From Akkermansia sp. (GTDB lineage: Bacteria; Verrucomicrobiota; Verrucomicrobiia; Verrucomicrobiales; Akkermansiaceae), in assembly GCA_017555025.1 (NCBI GenBank), contig JAFZHC010000056.1:1-62732 (forward strand): a stretch of DNA of 62,732 nucleotides. Reading direction: 5' to 3'. Below, in pieces: positions 1 through 7,521 of the stretch. The notes under the pieces were generated by a model. It saw only the letters and a list, made by a program, of their open reading frames with translations. It had not been told where the DNA came from and did not search any database. Both the position numbers and the translations under genes were made by a program. Position 1 is the first letter of the stretch, and the number at the start of each line of letters is the position of its first letter.

Positions 1-196
1 AAACTTCCAAAACTACAAATTAAGGGTATTAGTAGAGTGCTCACATGGCCGATGACTCAAATAACAGCGTTTCCACACTTTTTGGAGTTGACCCAAAAAT
101 ATTACCAATTTTTAATCAAAATCAGAAGCGTGGGCGAGATTGTAAAATCTTCGTAACTAGCTGTATTATAAGGCGCTAGAGCGATATAAAGAAAAT

Positions 197-227
197 GTCC
201 CCTTTCGTGAAACTCACGAAAGGGGAC
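197..227 (-). terminator. Intrinsic terminator downstream of tRNA-His
   Basis: A perfect 14-bp inverted repeat (197-210 with 214-227) has a 3-base loop. Read on the minus strand it is followed by a T-rich stretch. It lies just 3' of the tRNA-His gene and should end that transcript. Nothing recognisable is seen at 1-196. Confidence 0.8.
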
Positions 228-229
228 AG

Positions 230-302
230 GGTGGGCGAAGGGGATCGAACCCTCGACAACCGGAACCACAATCCGGGGCTCTACCACTGAGCTACACCCA
301 CC
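230..302 (-). tRNA. tRNA-His (anticodon GTG)
   Basis: On the minus strand the sequence folds as a full cloverleaf: 7-bp acceptor stem, D arm GCTC/GAGC, anticodon arm CCGGA-TTGTGGT-TCCGG with anticodon GTG, and T arm with GGTTCGATCC. An extra G at position -1 (302) faces C73 (230), the identity feature of histidine tRNA. CCA is not encoded. The gene stands alone between its own promoter and a strong hairpin terminator. Confidence 0.95.
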
Positions 303-333
303 ATTGATGGTTTGCAACGTCGTTGCGGGGTTG

Positions 334-361
334 ATTATACACTAATCGGAGCGGAATGCAA
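334..361 (-). promoter_or_regulatory. Promoter of tRNA-His
   Basis: Minus strand: -35 box TTGCAT (356-361), 16-base spacer, perfect -10 box TATAAT (334-339). The start of transcription would fall about 25 bases before the mature tRNA end. Confidence 0.75.
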
Positions 362-398
362 GACCAAATTTAAAAAAAGTTGATTTTTTTGTAAAAGC

Positions 399-451
399 GG
401 GGGAGTTGCCTCCCCCTGCGGCGGCGCTGCATCGAGCGCCGGCACAGGGGG
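399..451 (-). terminator. Compound hairpin terminator after the autotransporter gene
   Basis: The C-rich segment 410-416 can pair with either of two partners: with 399-405 (7-bp stem, then T-rich sequence on the minus strand) or with 445-451 in a longer stem that encloses a second 7-bp stem (422-428 with 435-441). The two folds exclude each other. The simplest reading is a complex terminator for the autotransporter mRNA. Confidence 0.6.
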
Positions 452-479
452 AATGGGGTATATGAACGTTGTTATTTTA

Positions 480-2747
480 TCAGAAGTCGATGCGATATCC
501 GAGCACGCCGTTGACTGAGGACTGGTGCTGGTAAATCTCTGCTGTAAAGTCAGTAAAGATACCACCGCAATCTCTGCCCAAGGGGATATTGAAACCTATA
601 CCAATCTCAACGCCCATAGAACCGGACTCGGCACCGCGTACAGTTGACGTAGCATCCACACCGGGGATGGATACCTCTGCCTTGCCGCGCCGCCCACCGG
701 CAATAGCTTTACCCAGCAGGCGAGCTTCCATAATGGCGGGAGTGTTGAAGATATTCTCACCCACAACGCCTTGCATACGAGCACCGAACCCGAATATCAC
801 GTTGTTGCTGTCTTGCTTGCCTACCTTCAGGGCGGCATCGGAGCCGGATTCGGTGTAGCCATCTACCCTGCTGTGCACATAGGCTACGTTGAGCACGGGT
901 TGCCACCAGGCATCGGCCAGGGTGTTCTCAGAGATACGGTAGGTGCGGGCTACTTCGTACATGATGCCAAGACCTAGGCCATCAGTAGTACCACGTGTGT
1001 GGTAGCCGCCACCGGGCATGCCAACGCGGCGTTTAAAGGTAATATCGGCCCAACCGGCTGTACCGATGAGAGAGTGCTGCACGCAGCCCATATCCTTACG
1101 CAGGAAGATATTGGCGTAGTAGGCGTCCAAATCGCCGGAGGCATTGCTACCATAGCCTTTGGAACTAAGGCGACCGGCCATACCGGTAAAGGCGGCACCC
1201 AAGGTGAGGTCCTGCCCGGCAAGGGCGGCAAAGCCGGCGGTACCGCCTACGCTATGCAGTTTGTAACCGGGCAAGGAATCCTCGCCGCGCCGGTTCTGAT
1301 AATCCAGCTCAGCGTTGGCCCAAAGGGTATAGCGCACAGGGTCAACCATCGGGGCCTTGGGGTCGGGCGGGTAGCAGGGCATGCCGCCTTGCAGCGAGGT
1401 CATACGATTGCGCATGGCGCGAAGTTGGCGCTCTACCTGGCCTCTCAATGCGGTGTTGAGGTTCGCAATACCGGCACCGGCAACATTTGCAGCCAAGCGG
1501 TCAGCGGCGCGGTGATTACCGGCGGCGATGTAAGCATCCATGGTATCCAGCACGCGGGCAAGATCGGGGTGAGCCTCGCGATTTACCTGCGGGTCGATGG
1601 TGGCAAAAGCTTCATCCAGCAGCACGGCACCGGCACGGCCGTTGGAGCTTACAACATTACGGGCATAGTAACCATTATTGAATGAGTCAAGCGTGAGCAC
1701 CAAGCCCTCATCCGTACGGTTCATTTCGGTCAGGAAGCCTGAGTTGCGGAAACGCTCCACGGTATCCTGCGAAAGGGTGTACTGAGTATCGCCCATATCC
1801 GCCGACTGTACCACGAGGTAGTCACCGGAGCCACGCACGGTACGGGCGATGTCCACCTGCATTTCCTCGCCGCTCATGGCACCCAGCGTCTCGGCCACAA
1901 CGGTGGGAGCCTGACGGCTAATAGCCGAGCCCAACACAAGAGCGTTGGTCTTCAGCAGGGTAAAACTGCCGCCGTTCTGAAGAATCAGTCGATTGGCACT
2001 CAATGCACCTCCCTGAGCTACGGTATTTTGCACCAGCATGTTACCGGTGGCCTCCACAGTACCGGCATTGTTCAGGGTACCCACAGCCGAATCATCGGCC
2101 AGTTCCAGCGTGGCATTGGCGCCAACATTCAGCGAGCCGGAGCCATTGATGGAGTTGAACGAGCTATCCCCGCCGGCCAGAAGGGTTGCGCCTTGCAGCA
2201 CCAGGTCAGTACCGTTGGCACCCTCGGTAAAAGTAATTTCGGCCGCCTCATTTACCTCCAGCTGCGTACCCTCAGCCATACGGGTAAGCTCCAGATAGGT
2301 GGCTGTACCCTCCAGAGCAAGGTTGCCGGCGTCTACCGCAAGGGCCGGTCCGTTGTTCGTACCTTCTCCGGCCTGAAGAGTAAGCAGGTAATCACCATTT
2401 TTAGCCAATGTGCCGTTGCCGACAAAAACACCGGCAATTGCACTATCAGCCGTTGTGGTGAACGTATAGTCACCGTTGATGGTGACTGTACCGGCCTGCA
2501 GGTTTTCGCCCACCTGCACATTATCCGTCACATTACCGGAGGGCAACTCAATGAAGGTCACATCATCTCCGGCGGCAAAGGGAGCGGCAGAGCCGGCATT
2601 CAGCCAGATGACATTATCCACCTGAGTATTCCAAGTGTTGTCGGTTGCATCGCCATTCCATGTGAGATTATCGGCCTGCGCCAGAGTGCTGCAGACCACA
2701 ACACCTGCTAATAAACGCAGCAGGGGGCGTGTGAGTCGGGGTTTCAT
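480..2747 (-). CDS. Outer-membrane autotransporter
   Basis: The 755-residue protein starts with a Sec signal peptide (basic MKPRLTR, hydrophobic core, cleavage near AQA at about residue 25). Next comes a long repetitive beta-rich passenger with autotransporter-associated strand features such as LTWNGDATDNTWNTQ. The C-terminal ~280 residues look like a beta-barrel domain, alternating polar and apolar and ending in YRIDF with a terminal Phe, the usual signal for outer-membrane insertion. A CYPPDP stretch near residue 456 lies between passenger and barrel. No catalytic motif was recognised in the passenger, so its role (adhesin or surface structure) is unknown. It is transcribed alone, away from trmB. 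Confidence 0.85.
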   Translation of the reverse strand: MKPRLTRPLLRLLAGVVVCSTLAQADNLTWNGDATDNTWNTQVDNVIWLNAGSAAPFAAGDDVTFIELPSGNVTDNVQVGENLQAGTVTINGDYTFTTTADSAIAGVFVGNGTLAKNGDYLLTLQAGEGTNNGPALAVDAGNLALEGTATYLELTRMAEGTQLEVNEAAEITFTEGANGTDLVLQGATLLAGGDSSFNSINGSGSLNVGANATLELADDSAVGTLNNAGTVEATGNMLVQNTVAQGGALSANRLILQNGGSFTLLKTNALVLGSAISRQAPTVVAETLGAMSGEEMQVDIARTVRGSGDYLVVQSADMGDTQYTLSQDTVERFRNSGFLTEMNRTDEGLVLTLDSFNNGYYARNVVSSNGRAGAVLLDEAFATIDPQVNREAHPDLARVLDTMDAYIAAGNHRAADRLAANVAGAGIANLNTALRGQVERQLRAMRNRMTSLQGGMPCYPPDPKAPMVDPVRYTLWANAELDYQNRRGEDSLPGYKLHSVGGTAGFAALAGQDLTLGAAFTGMAGRLSSKGYGSNASGDLDAYYANIFLRKDMGCVQHSLIGTAGWADITFKRRVGMPGGGYHTRGTTDGLGLGIMYEVARTYRISENTLADAWWQPVLNVAYVHSRVDGYTESGSDAALKVGKQDSNNVIFGFGARMQGVVGENIFNTPAIMEARLLGKAIAGGRRGKAEVSIPGVDATSTVRGAESGSMGVEIGIGFNIPLGRDCGGIFTDFTAEIYQHQSSVNGVLGYRIDF

Positions 2748-2878
2748 ACTCCGACATAGACTTATGCGGCTGAAATAACAGCGAAAAACGAATAGAAACG
2801 TATGTGCTCAGCACAGTGGGGCGGGAGCATTCGCTGGGGCACCTACAGGTGCGCGTATGTCATGGCCGAAACATAACT

Positions 2879-2907
2879 TTGACAAGGAGGTCACCTTCTG
2901 CTACAAT
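2879..2907 (+). promoter_or_regulatory. Promoter of trmB-tgt-yajC
   Basis: Perfect -35 TTGACA (2879-2884), 17-base spacer and TACAAT (2902-2907). The -10 box ends only 11 bases before the trmB ATG, so the 5' untranslated region would be about 4 bases. Confidence 0.85.
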
Positions 2908-2918
2908 GCGGGCACAAG

Positions 2919-3506
2919 ATGAATACAGCGTTCGTTCCGGATGATTACTTCAAGCGCTACACGGTAGCCGAGATTTTCGGCGAGGGTGGCGAGCCTACGT
3001 GTGAGGTGGATTTGGGGTGCGGCGATGGCGGCTTTCTGCTGGCCATGGCTGAGCACTACCCGCAAACCCGCTTTCTGGGGGTAGAGCGTCTGCTGGGTCG
3101 CATTCGCAAGGTGTGCAGCGAAAGCGCCAAGCGCGGCCTTGCCAATGTGAAGGGGCTGCGCGTGGAAAGTCGCTATTTTCTGGAGTGGATGGTAGCCCCC
3201 GGCAGCATTCACCGCCTGCACTACTTGTTCCCCGACCCCTGGCCCAAGGAGAAGCACCACAAGAACCGCTTGGTGCAAGACAGTTTCATCCCCGTGCTGC
3301 ACCGCGCCCTGGCAGAGGGCGGCGAGGTGCTGTTCAAAACCGACCATGAGGAATACTTTGAATGGGTATGCGAGAAGATGGACGCCAGCCCCCTCTTTAC
3401 CCGAGCCGAGTGGAACGCCCCGTTTTACCCCAAAACAGACTTTCAACAGCAGTGGGAGGCCATGGGTAAGCCCATCTTCGCTGCCAGATTTGTACGCAAC
3501 TCATGA
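2919..3506 (+). CDS. trmB: tRNA (guanine-N7-)-methyltransferase
   Basis: The 195-residue enzyme transfers a methyl group from SAM to N7 of G46 in the variable loop of tRNAs. SAM motif I EVDLGCGDGGF is at residues 29-39. The family signature LFPDPWPKEKHHKNR is at 103-117, followed by LFKTDHEEYF near 138-147. Length fits the family. It overlaps tgt by 4 bases (ATGA), so trmB, tgt and yajC form one operon. The start is the first ATG after a consensus promoter; no Shine-Dalgarno is visible. Confidence 0.95.
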   Translation: MNTAFVPDDYFKRYTVAEIFGEGGEPTCEVDLGCGDGGFLLAMAEHYPQTRFLGVERLLGRIRKVCSESAKRGLANVKGLRVESRYFLEWMVAPGSIHRLHYLFPDPWPKEKHHKNRLVQDSFIPVLHRALAEGGEVLFKTDHEEYFEWVCEKMDASPLFTRAEWNAPFYPKTDFQQQWEAMGKPIFAARFVRNS

Positions 3507-4633
3507 GCTTTACACTGCATAGCACCGACCCCAGCGGAGCCCGACTGGGCACCCTGCACCTGCCCCACGGCGAAGTTCCGACCCCCATTTTCATGCCGGT
3601 AGGTACTCAGGGTACCGTAAAAACCCTGCACCCGGAAGATTTGGAGGCACTTGGAGCTCAGATTATTCTGGGCAACACCTACCACCTTTGCCTGCGCCCC
3701 GGCGACGAGGCCATACGCAATCTGGGCGGTCTGCACAACTTTGCAGGGTGGAACCGCCCCATGCTGACAGACAGCGGCGGCTTTCAGGTATGGAGCCTGG
3801 CACGCCTGCGCAAGATTACCGAGGAGGGCGTACGCTTCTGCAACCACATCGATGGCGCCTACATGATGCTCACCCCCGAGCGCAGCATGGAGATTCAGGC
3901 CAATCTGGGCAGCGACATCGCCATGTTGTTCGATGAATGCCCCCCCTACCCCTGCGACCGCAAGTACGCAGAGAAATCACTCGGCTACACATTGCGCTGG
4001 GCAAAGCGTTGTAAACAGTGGATAGACGAGCACCAACCCACCAGCGGTAACGGACTGCAAAATCACTTTGGCATTGTGCAAGGCTCGGTGTATGCAGACC
4101 TTCGCAAGCTCTGCGCCGAAGAACTGGCAGCCATGGATTTTGACGGCTATGCCATAGGCGGTGTATCGGTTGGCGAACCCGAAGAGGAAATGCTGCGAGC
4201 CATCGAAAACACGGCCCCCTACCTGCCGCAAAACAAGGCTCGCTACGCCATGGGTCTGGGCACCCCCACCCAGCTGCTGGAAATGATTGAGCGCGGCGTA
4301 GATATGTTTGACTGCGTTATGCCCACGCGCTTAGCTCGCCACGGTGTTGCCCTTACGCCGGATGGCCCCATTCACATTAAGAACAAGCGCTGGGAGAACG
4401 ATTCGCGCCCGCTCGACCCGGAGGGGCATCCGCACGTCACCCGCTTCTCGCGTGCGGCCATTCGTCATTTCTTCCGCGCCGGGGAGATGCTGGCTCTGCG
4501 CCTGCTCTCCTTCCAGAACCTCCACTTTTACCTGCGGCTCATGGCGCAAGCGAGAAGCGCCATCGCAGCCGGTCAATTCGCTGCTTTCAAGAGCAGCTTC
4601 ATCTCGCGATACCAAGCAAACGACATACCATGA
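3503..4633 (+). CDS. tgt: Queuine/preQ1 tRNA-guanine transglycosylase lacking canonical zinc ligands
   Basis: The 376-residue protein exchanges G34 for a queuosine precursor in tRNAs with GUN anticodons. The general-acid region LTDSGGFQV (D90) and the nucleophile region FDCVMPTR (D270) are intact, as is the overall TIM-barrel sequence. Unusually, the stretch that holds the C-x-C-x2-C zinc ligands in bacterial Tgt reads DPEGHPHVTRF at 305-315, with no cysteine. The later His ligand position reads FQNLHFY instead of HNLRYY. The enzyme is therefore probably zinc-free or binds metal differently. It overlaps both trmB and yajC by 4 bases. Confidence 0.9.
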   Translation: MSFTLHSTDPSGARLGTLHLPHGEVPTPIFMPVGTQGTVKTLHPEDLEALGAQIILGNTYHLCLRPGDEAIRNLGGLHNFAGWNRPMLTDSGGFQVWSLARLRKITEEGVRFCNHIDGAYMMLTPERSMEIQANLGSDIAMLFDECPPYPCDRKYAEKSLGYTLRWAKRCKQWIDEHQPTSGNGLQNHFGIVQGSVYADLRKLCAEELAAMDFDGYAIGGVSVGEPEEEMLRAIENTAPYLPQNKARYAMGLGTPTQLLEMIERGVDMFDCVMPTRLARHGVALTPDGPIHIKNKRWENDSRPLDPEGHPHVTRFSRAAIRHFFRAGEMLALRLLSFQNLHFYLRLMAQARSAIAAGQFAAFKSSFISRYQANDIP

Positions 4634-5013
4634 GTTACATCAATGTATTAGCACAGGCCGCCCCCGCAGCAGCTCCTGCCGAGGCCGCAGCCGTCACCAC
4701 TCAGTCCGCCGCCACTCCCGCCGATGCAGCAGCCGCTCAGGCCGCCGAGCAGCCGGGCATGTTCTCCTCCTTCCTGCCCCTCATCCTTCTGGTCGTCATC
4801 TTCTACTTCCTGCTCATTCGCCCGCAGCAGAAGCGCGCCAAAGAGGATAAAGCCCGTCAGGATGGCCTGAAGGTAGACGACGAGGTAGTTACCATCGGTG
4901 GTCTGCACGGTATTGTGCGTGATGTTCAGGAGAGCACCGTTCTTCTCGAGCTTGCACCCAGCGTCAACATCCGAGTGGAGAAGGTCGCCATTGCTCGCGT
5001 GAAGAGCAAGTAA
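4630..5013 (+). CDS. yajC: Preprotein translocase accessory subunit YajC
   Basis: A 127-residue membrane protein that works with SecDF at the Sec translocon. It has one transmembrane helix, SSFLPLILLVVIFYFLLIRP (about residues 43-62), followed by the family hallmark RPQQKRAKE and a cytosolic SH3-like part (DEVVTIGGLHGIV). An Ala/Pro-rich segment of about 40 residues precedes the helix and is longer than in most YajC proteins. Clustering of tgt with yajC is common in bacteria. It overlaps the tgt stop by 4 bases. secD and secF do not follow here. Confidence 0.92.
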   Translation: MSYINVLAQAAPAAAPAEAAAVTTQSAATPADAAAAQAAEQPGMFSSFLPLILLVVIFYFLLIRPQQKRAKEDKARQDGLKVDDEVVTIGGLHGIVRDVQESTVLLELAPSVNIRVEKVAIARVKSK

Positions 5014-5041
5014 ACGATATCTTCTATCGACAAATCTACAA

Positions 5042-5167
5042 TTTACAATCTACAAAGTGTTAAGTCAGGCGACCGGTGCGCCTAACAACGCTGAGCATTA
5101 GCCCGGCCTAATCCCTGACCTATGGCAGATGCAAACCTGCCAACGGGGTAACTTTGTAGATTGTAAA
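5042..5167. repeat. Long inverted-repeat element between yajC and aroE
   Basis: Perfect 17-bp inverted repeats (5042-5058 and 5151-5167) enclose 92 bases. Inside are further complementary segments: GTCAGG 5064-5069 with CCTGAC 5114-5119, and GGCAG 5124-5128 with CTGCC 5137-5141. A transcript could fold as a multi-branched structure. It may be a small transposon-derived (MITE/REP-like) element or a structured RNA. No known RNA family was recognised. Confidence 0.6.
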
Positions 5168-5180
5168 ATTTTATCCCTTC

Positions 5181-6047
5181 ATGTTCTACACTCTTACAGA
5201 GCTTCCGGAGCTTGCTACTGAGGTGAGCCTGGGAGTTATCGGCAACCCGATAGCCCACAGCAAATCTCCGCAAATGCAGCAAGCCGCGCTCGATGAAGCC
5301 CGACTGCCCTACCGCTACGTGCGCCTGTTGGCCGATACGGAAGAAGGCAGTTTTGAGGCCATGCTCACAGCTCTGTACCGGAGGGGATTTCTGGGGGTGA
5401 ACGTGACGGTCCCCTTCAAGAAAAAGGCCTTTGCCGCAGCGGTGAAGGCAGATGCGCTCTCCACACTCTGCGGCGCTGCCAATACTCTGGTACGCCGTGA
5501 GGATGGATGGCATTGCCACAACACCGACGGCCCCGGCTTTGAACGCGCTATTCTGGAATTGAGCGGTCGCTCGCTCGCCGACATGCGAGTGGTACTGCTG
5601 GGAGCCTGCGGGGGCGCCGGTTCCGCCTTGGCCGCACAATGTGCTCTGAGTCATTGCCGCAGCCTTACCCTGGTCAATCGCCCCCGCCCCGAGCTGGCAG
5701 AAATGGCAGCTAACCTATCCCCCCACTACCATGAGCAGATTGCCACCTGCCATTTCGGCACAACCGAGCTGCAACAGGCTGTGGCCGAGGCCGATTTGAT
5801 TGTCAATGCCACCAGCCTTGGCCTAAAAGAAGGCGACCCCCTGCCCCTGTCGGCCGACCAATTGCACCCCGGCCAAATTGTTTACGACATTGTAACCCAC
5901 GCCACCCCGCTGCAACAAGCAGCTGCAAAGCGAGGCTGCACAGCGGCTGACGGCCTCGGAATGTTGTTGTGGCAGGGCGCTTTTGCCTTTGAGCACTGGT
6001 TTGGTCGACTGCCCTCCATTGAGCCCATGCGCACCGCTCTGAAATGA
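5181..6047 (+). CDS. aroE: Shikimate 5-dehydrogenase
   Basis: A 288-residue NADPH-dependent enzyme of the shikimate pathway to aromatic amino acids, reducing 3-dehydroshikimate. The shikimate-binding motif NPIAHSKSPQM (residues 22-32), the catalytic lysine in NVTVPFKKKAF, the nucleotide-binding glycine loop LLGACGGAGSA, NATSLGL, and the C-terminal DGLGMLLWQGAFAF are all present. Length is typical. The ATG lies 13 bases after the right arm of an inverted-repeat element. No Shine-Dalgarno is seen, and transcription may come from within that element or from yajC. Confidence 0.95.
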   Translation: MFYTLTELPELATEVSLGVIGNPIAHSKSPQMQQAALDEARLPYRYVRLLADTEEGSFEAMLTALYRRGFLGVNVTVPFKKKAFAAAVKADALSTLCGAANTLVRREDGWHCHNTDGPGFERAILELSGRSLADMRVVLLGACGGAGSALAAQCALSHCRSLTLVNRPRPELAEMAANLSPHYHEQIATCHFGTTELQQAVAEADLIVNATSLGLKEGDPLPLSADQLHPGQIVYDIVTHATPLQQAAAKRGCTAADGLGMLLWQGAFAFEHWFGRLPSIEPMRTALK

Positions 6048-6069
6048 GCGAAAAATGCTTAGCCCTCTA

Positions 6070-6098
6070 TTGACATTGAGCGCATAGGGGACTATAAT
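6070..6098 (+). promoter_or_regulatory. Consensus promoter giving a leaderless mRNA
   Basis: TTGACA (6070-6075), 17-base spacer, TATAAT (6093-6098), all consensus. Only six bases separate the -10 box from the ATG at 6105, so transcription should start at or next to the start codon. Confidence 0.88.
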
Positions 6099-6104
6099 TC
6101 CGCC

Positions 6105-6905
6105 ATGTTCAAGGTCGTTCTCAGCATTGTATCCTCCGGCATTCTGATTTCATGCTCATCGTTGAGTACCGATGACCTGAAGAACCGTTACCCCCTCGCC
6201 GCAGTAACCACCCCGGAGCAGCAAGGCGATATCGTGACCGGACTTCCGCCATCCGTATGGCACGGGCTCGACAAAATCAACCATAGTGCCTCGTTGAGAG
6301 CCTTTAAGGAATACATCGAAGAGGGGCTGCCCGTCAACACCCCCGATGTACACGGCATTCCGGTGCTGGGGCATGCCGCCGCCACCGGCGATATCGAATA
6401 CCTGAATTATCTTTTCGATAAGGATGCCGAACCTCATTATCCGGCGGCAGACAATAGACCCACTCCCGGTAATTCCTGCGTTTTTGCCGGCTTAGATCTC
6501 AGCCCCACCGGCTTGGCTGCAGCCCACGGCCGAACCGAAGCCGTGCGCCTGCTGCTGGCTCATGGTGCAAAACCTCTGGGCGTGCAGAATGCCATCGTTC
6601 ATGACCATCTTGATATCCTGAAATTGCTGCATGAAGCAGGCGCTAACCTCCATGAGGGAGAATACGAAACCGACGGGATTTTTTACCCGAACACCTGTCA
6701 TGCAAAATCTGACGCCATGCTGGTCTACCTGATTGAGAACGGCGTTAGCAAGGAAATTCCGGCAGAAAATATCCGCGAAATCTGCTGCAATGAAGTGGAT
6801 ATGGAGAAATATCTGGCCATGTATGTTCGCAATCAAATATGGACCGAGGAACAGGCCAAGGATTTCCGCAAAAAATACGGTTTTCTCTTCAAGCCAATCA
6901 AGTAA
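6105..6905 (+). CDS. Ankyrin-repeat lipoprotein
   Basis: A 266-residue protein with a lipoprotein signal (MFKVVLSIVSSGILISC, lipid Cys at 17), so it is probably anchored to the inner or outer membrane and faces the periplasm. Several ankyrin-type helical repeats follow, for example GIPVLGHAAATGDIEYLNYLF and TGLAAAHGRTEAVRLLLAHGA, then a degenerate repeat (HDHLDILKLLHEAGANLHE). Cysteines near the C-terminus (ICCNEVD) are unusual. Such proteins bind partner proteins; no partner can be named. It is transcribed singly from a consensus promoter. Confidence 0.8.
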   Translation: MFKVVLSIVSSGILISCSSLSTDDLKNRYPLAAVTTPEQQGDIVTGLPPSVWHGLDKINHSASLRAFKEYIEEGLPVNTPDVHGIPVLGHAAATGDIEYLNYLFDKDAEPHYPAADNRPTPGNSCVFAGLDLSPTGLAAAHGRTEAVRLLLAHGAKPLGVQNAIVHDHLDILKLLHEAGANLHEGEYETDGIFYPNTCHAKSDAMLVYLIENGVSKEIPAENIREICCNEVDMEKYLAMYVRNQIWTEEQAKDFRKKYGFLFKPIK

Positions 6906-6932
6906 CCCCGGGGACTGTCTGAAAACACCGAT

Positions 6933-7352
6933 TTAATCACGCCGGGGTACCCAGATGAGCACCACCACCGCCAGCAGAAAGAAGACCAGCACAAAGCTTA
7001 ATATCCCCAGAGGAACGGACCACCAGACGGCATCGGCAATGTAGGTGGCCATCACCCCCAGATTCACACTCAGAATCAACATCCCTAAAGCACCGCAAAG
7101 CCCGGTGAGCGAAGCCAGCAGCTTGCCCGCCAACGGCCAACGGAAAAATGAACTGCGCCTGCGGCTCAGAGCGCACAACGCTACCAAAGCAGCTACCCCC
7201 CATATCAGAAACCAAGCAGCCATATACAGCTCGCCCTCAAAAAGGAGTTGAAGCAGAAACACAGCGGCAAGCACCCCTGCCACAGTCAGCAGCACGACAC
7301 GATAGGTCGAGGGTGAATGCTCGGTACATTGGGGCTTGTTGTGTTTCTCCAT
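6933..7352 (-). CDS. Small four-helix membrane protein, unknown function
   Basis: The 139-residue protein has a short polar N-terminus and four hydrophobic segments (beginning VVLLTVAGVLAAVFLLQLLF, MAAWFLIWGVAALVALCAL, KLLASLTGLCGALGMLILSV and WWSVPLGILSFVLVFFLL), ending WVPRRD. No family is recognised. A longer reading would start at a TTG at 7388. The ATG at 7352 is preferred because a promoter-like pair ends seven bases before it. Confidence 0.65.
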   Translation of the reverse strand: MEKHNKPQCTEHSPSTYRVVLLTVAGVLAAVFLLQLLFEGELYMAAWFLIWGVAALVALCALSRRRSSFFRWPLAGKLLASLTGLCGALGMLILSVNLGVMATYIADAVWWSVPLGILSFVLVFFLLAVVVLIWVPRRD

Positions 7353-7359
7353 AATGGTT

Positions 7360-7388
7360 ATGACAGCGCACTCACTCTTCTTGTTCAA
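7360..7388 (-). promoter_or_regulatory. Promoter of the small membrane protein
   Basis: Minus strand: TTGAAC (7383-7388), 17-base spacer, TGTCAT (7360-7365), then seven bases to the ATG at 7352. The -10 box is weak, but the spacing matches the leaderless pattern of neighbouring genes. Confidence 0.5.
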
Positions 7389-7478
7389 AGTTTTTTACAA
7401 TCTCTTCCGCAATAAGTTTACACACAGGGCCGGCAAAATCATGAGCCAACCGTGGGCAAAGTAATACGCACTTTAGGC

Positions 7479-7507
7479 TTGCCCCATGCGCACGGGTAAG
7501 GTAAAAT
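7479..7507 (+). promoter_or_regulatory. Promoter of ftsK
   Basis: TTGCCC (7479-7484), 17-base spacer, TAAAAT (7502-7507). The -35 box sits in CACTTTAGGCTTG, a 13-mer also found in front of nuoD. The predicted leader is about 8 bases. Confidence 0.75.
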
Positions 7508-7521
7508 ATCCGCTCTGACTG

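Noticed and set aside
999..1685. 228-codon plus-strand open frame opposite the autotransporter
   Set aside because: It mirrors the repetitive autotransporter gene on the other strand, has a Gly/His/Thr-rich composition and no promoter; a shadow frame.
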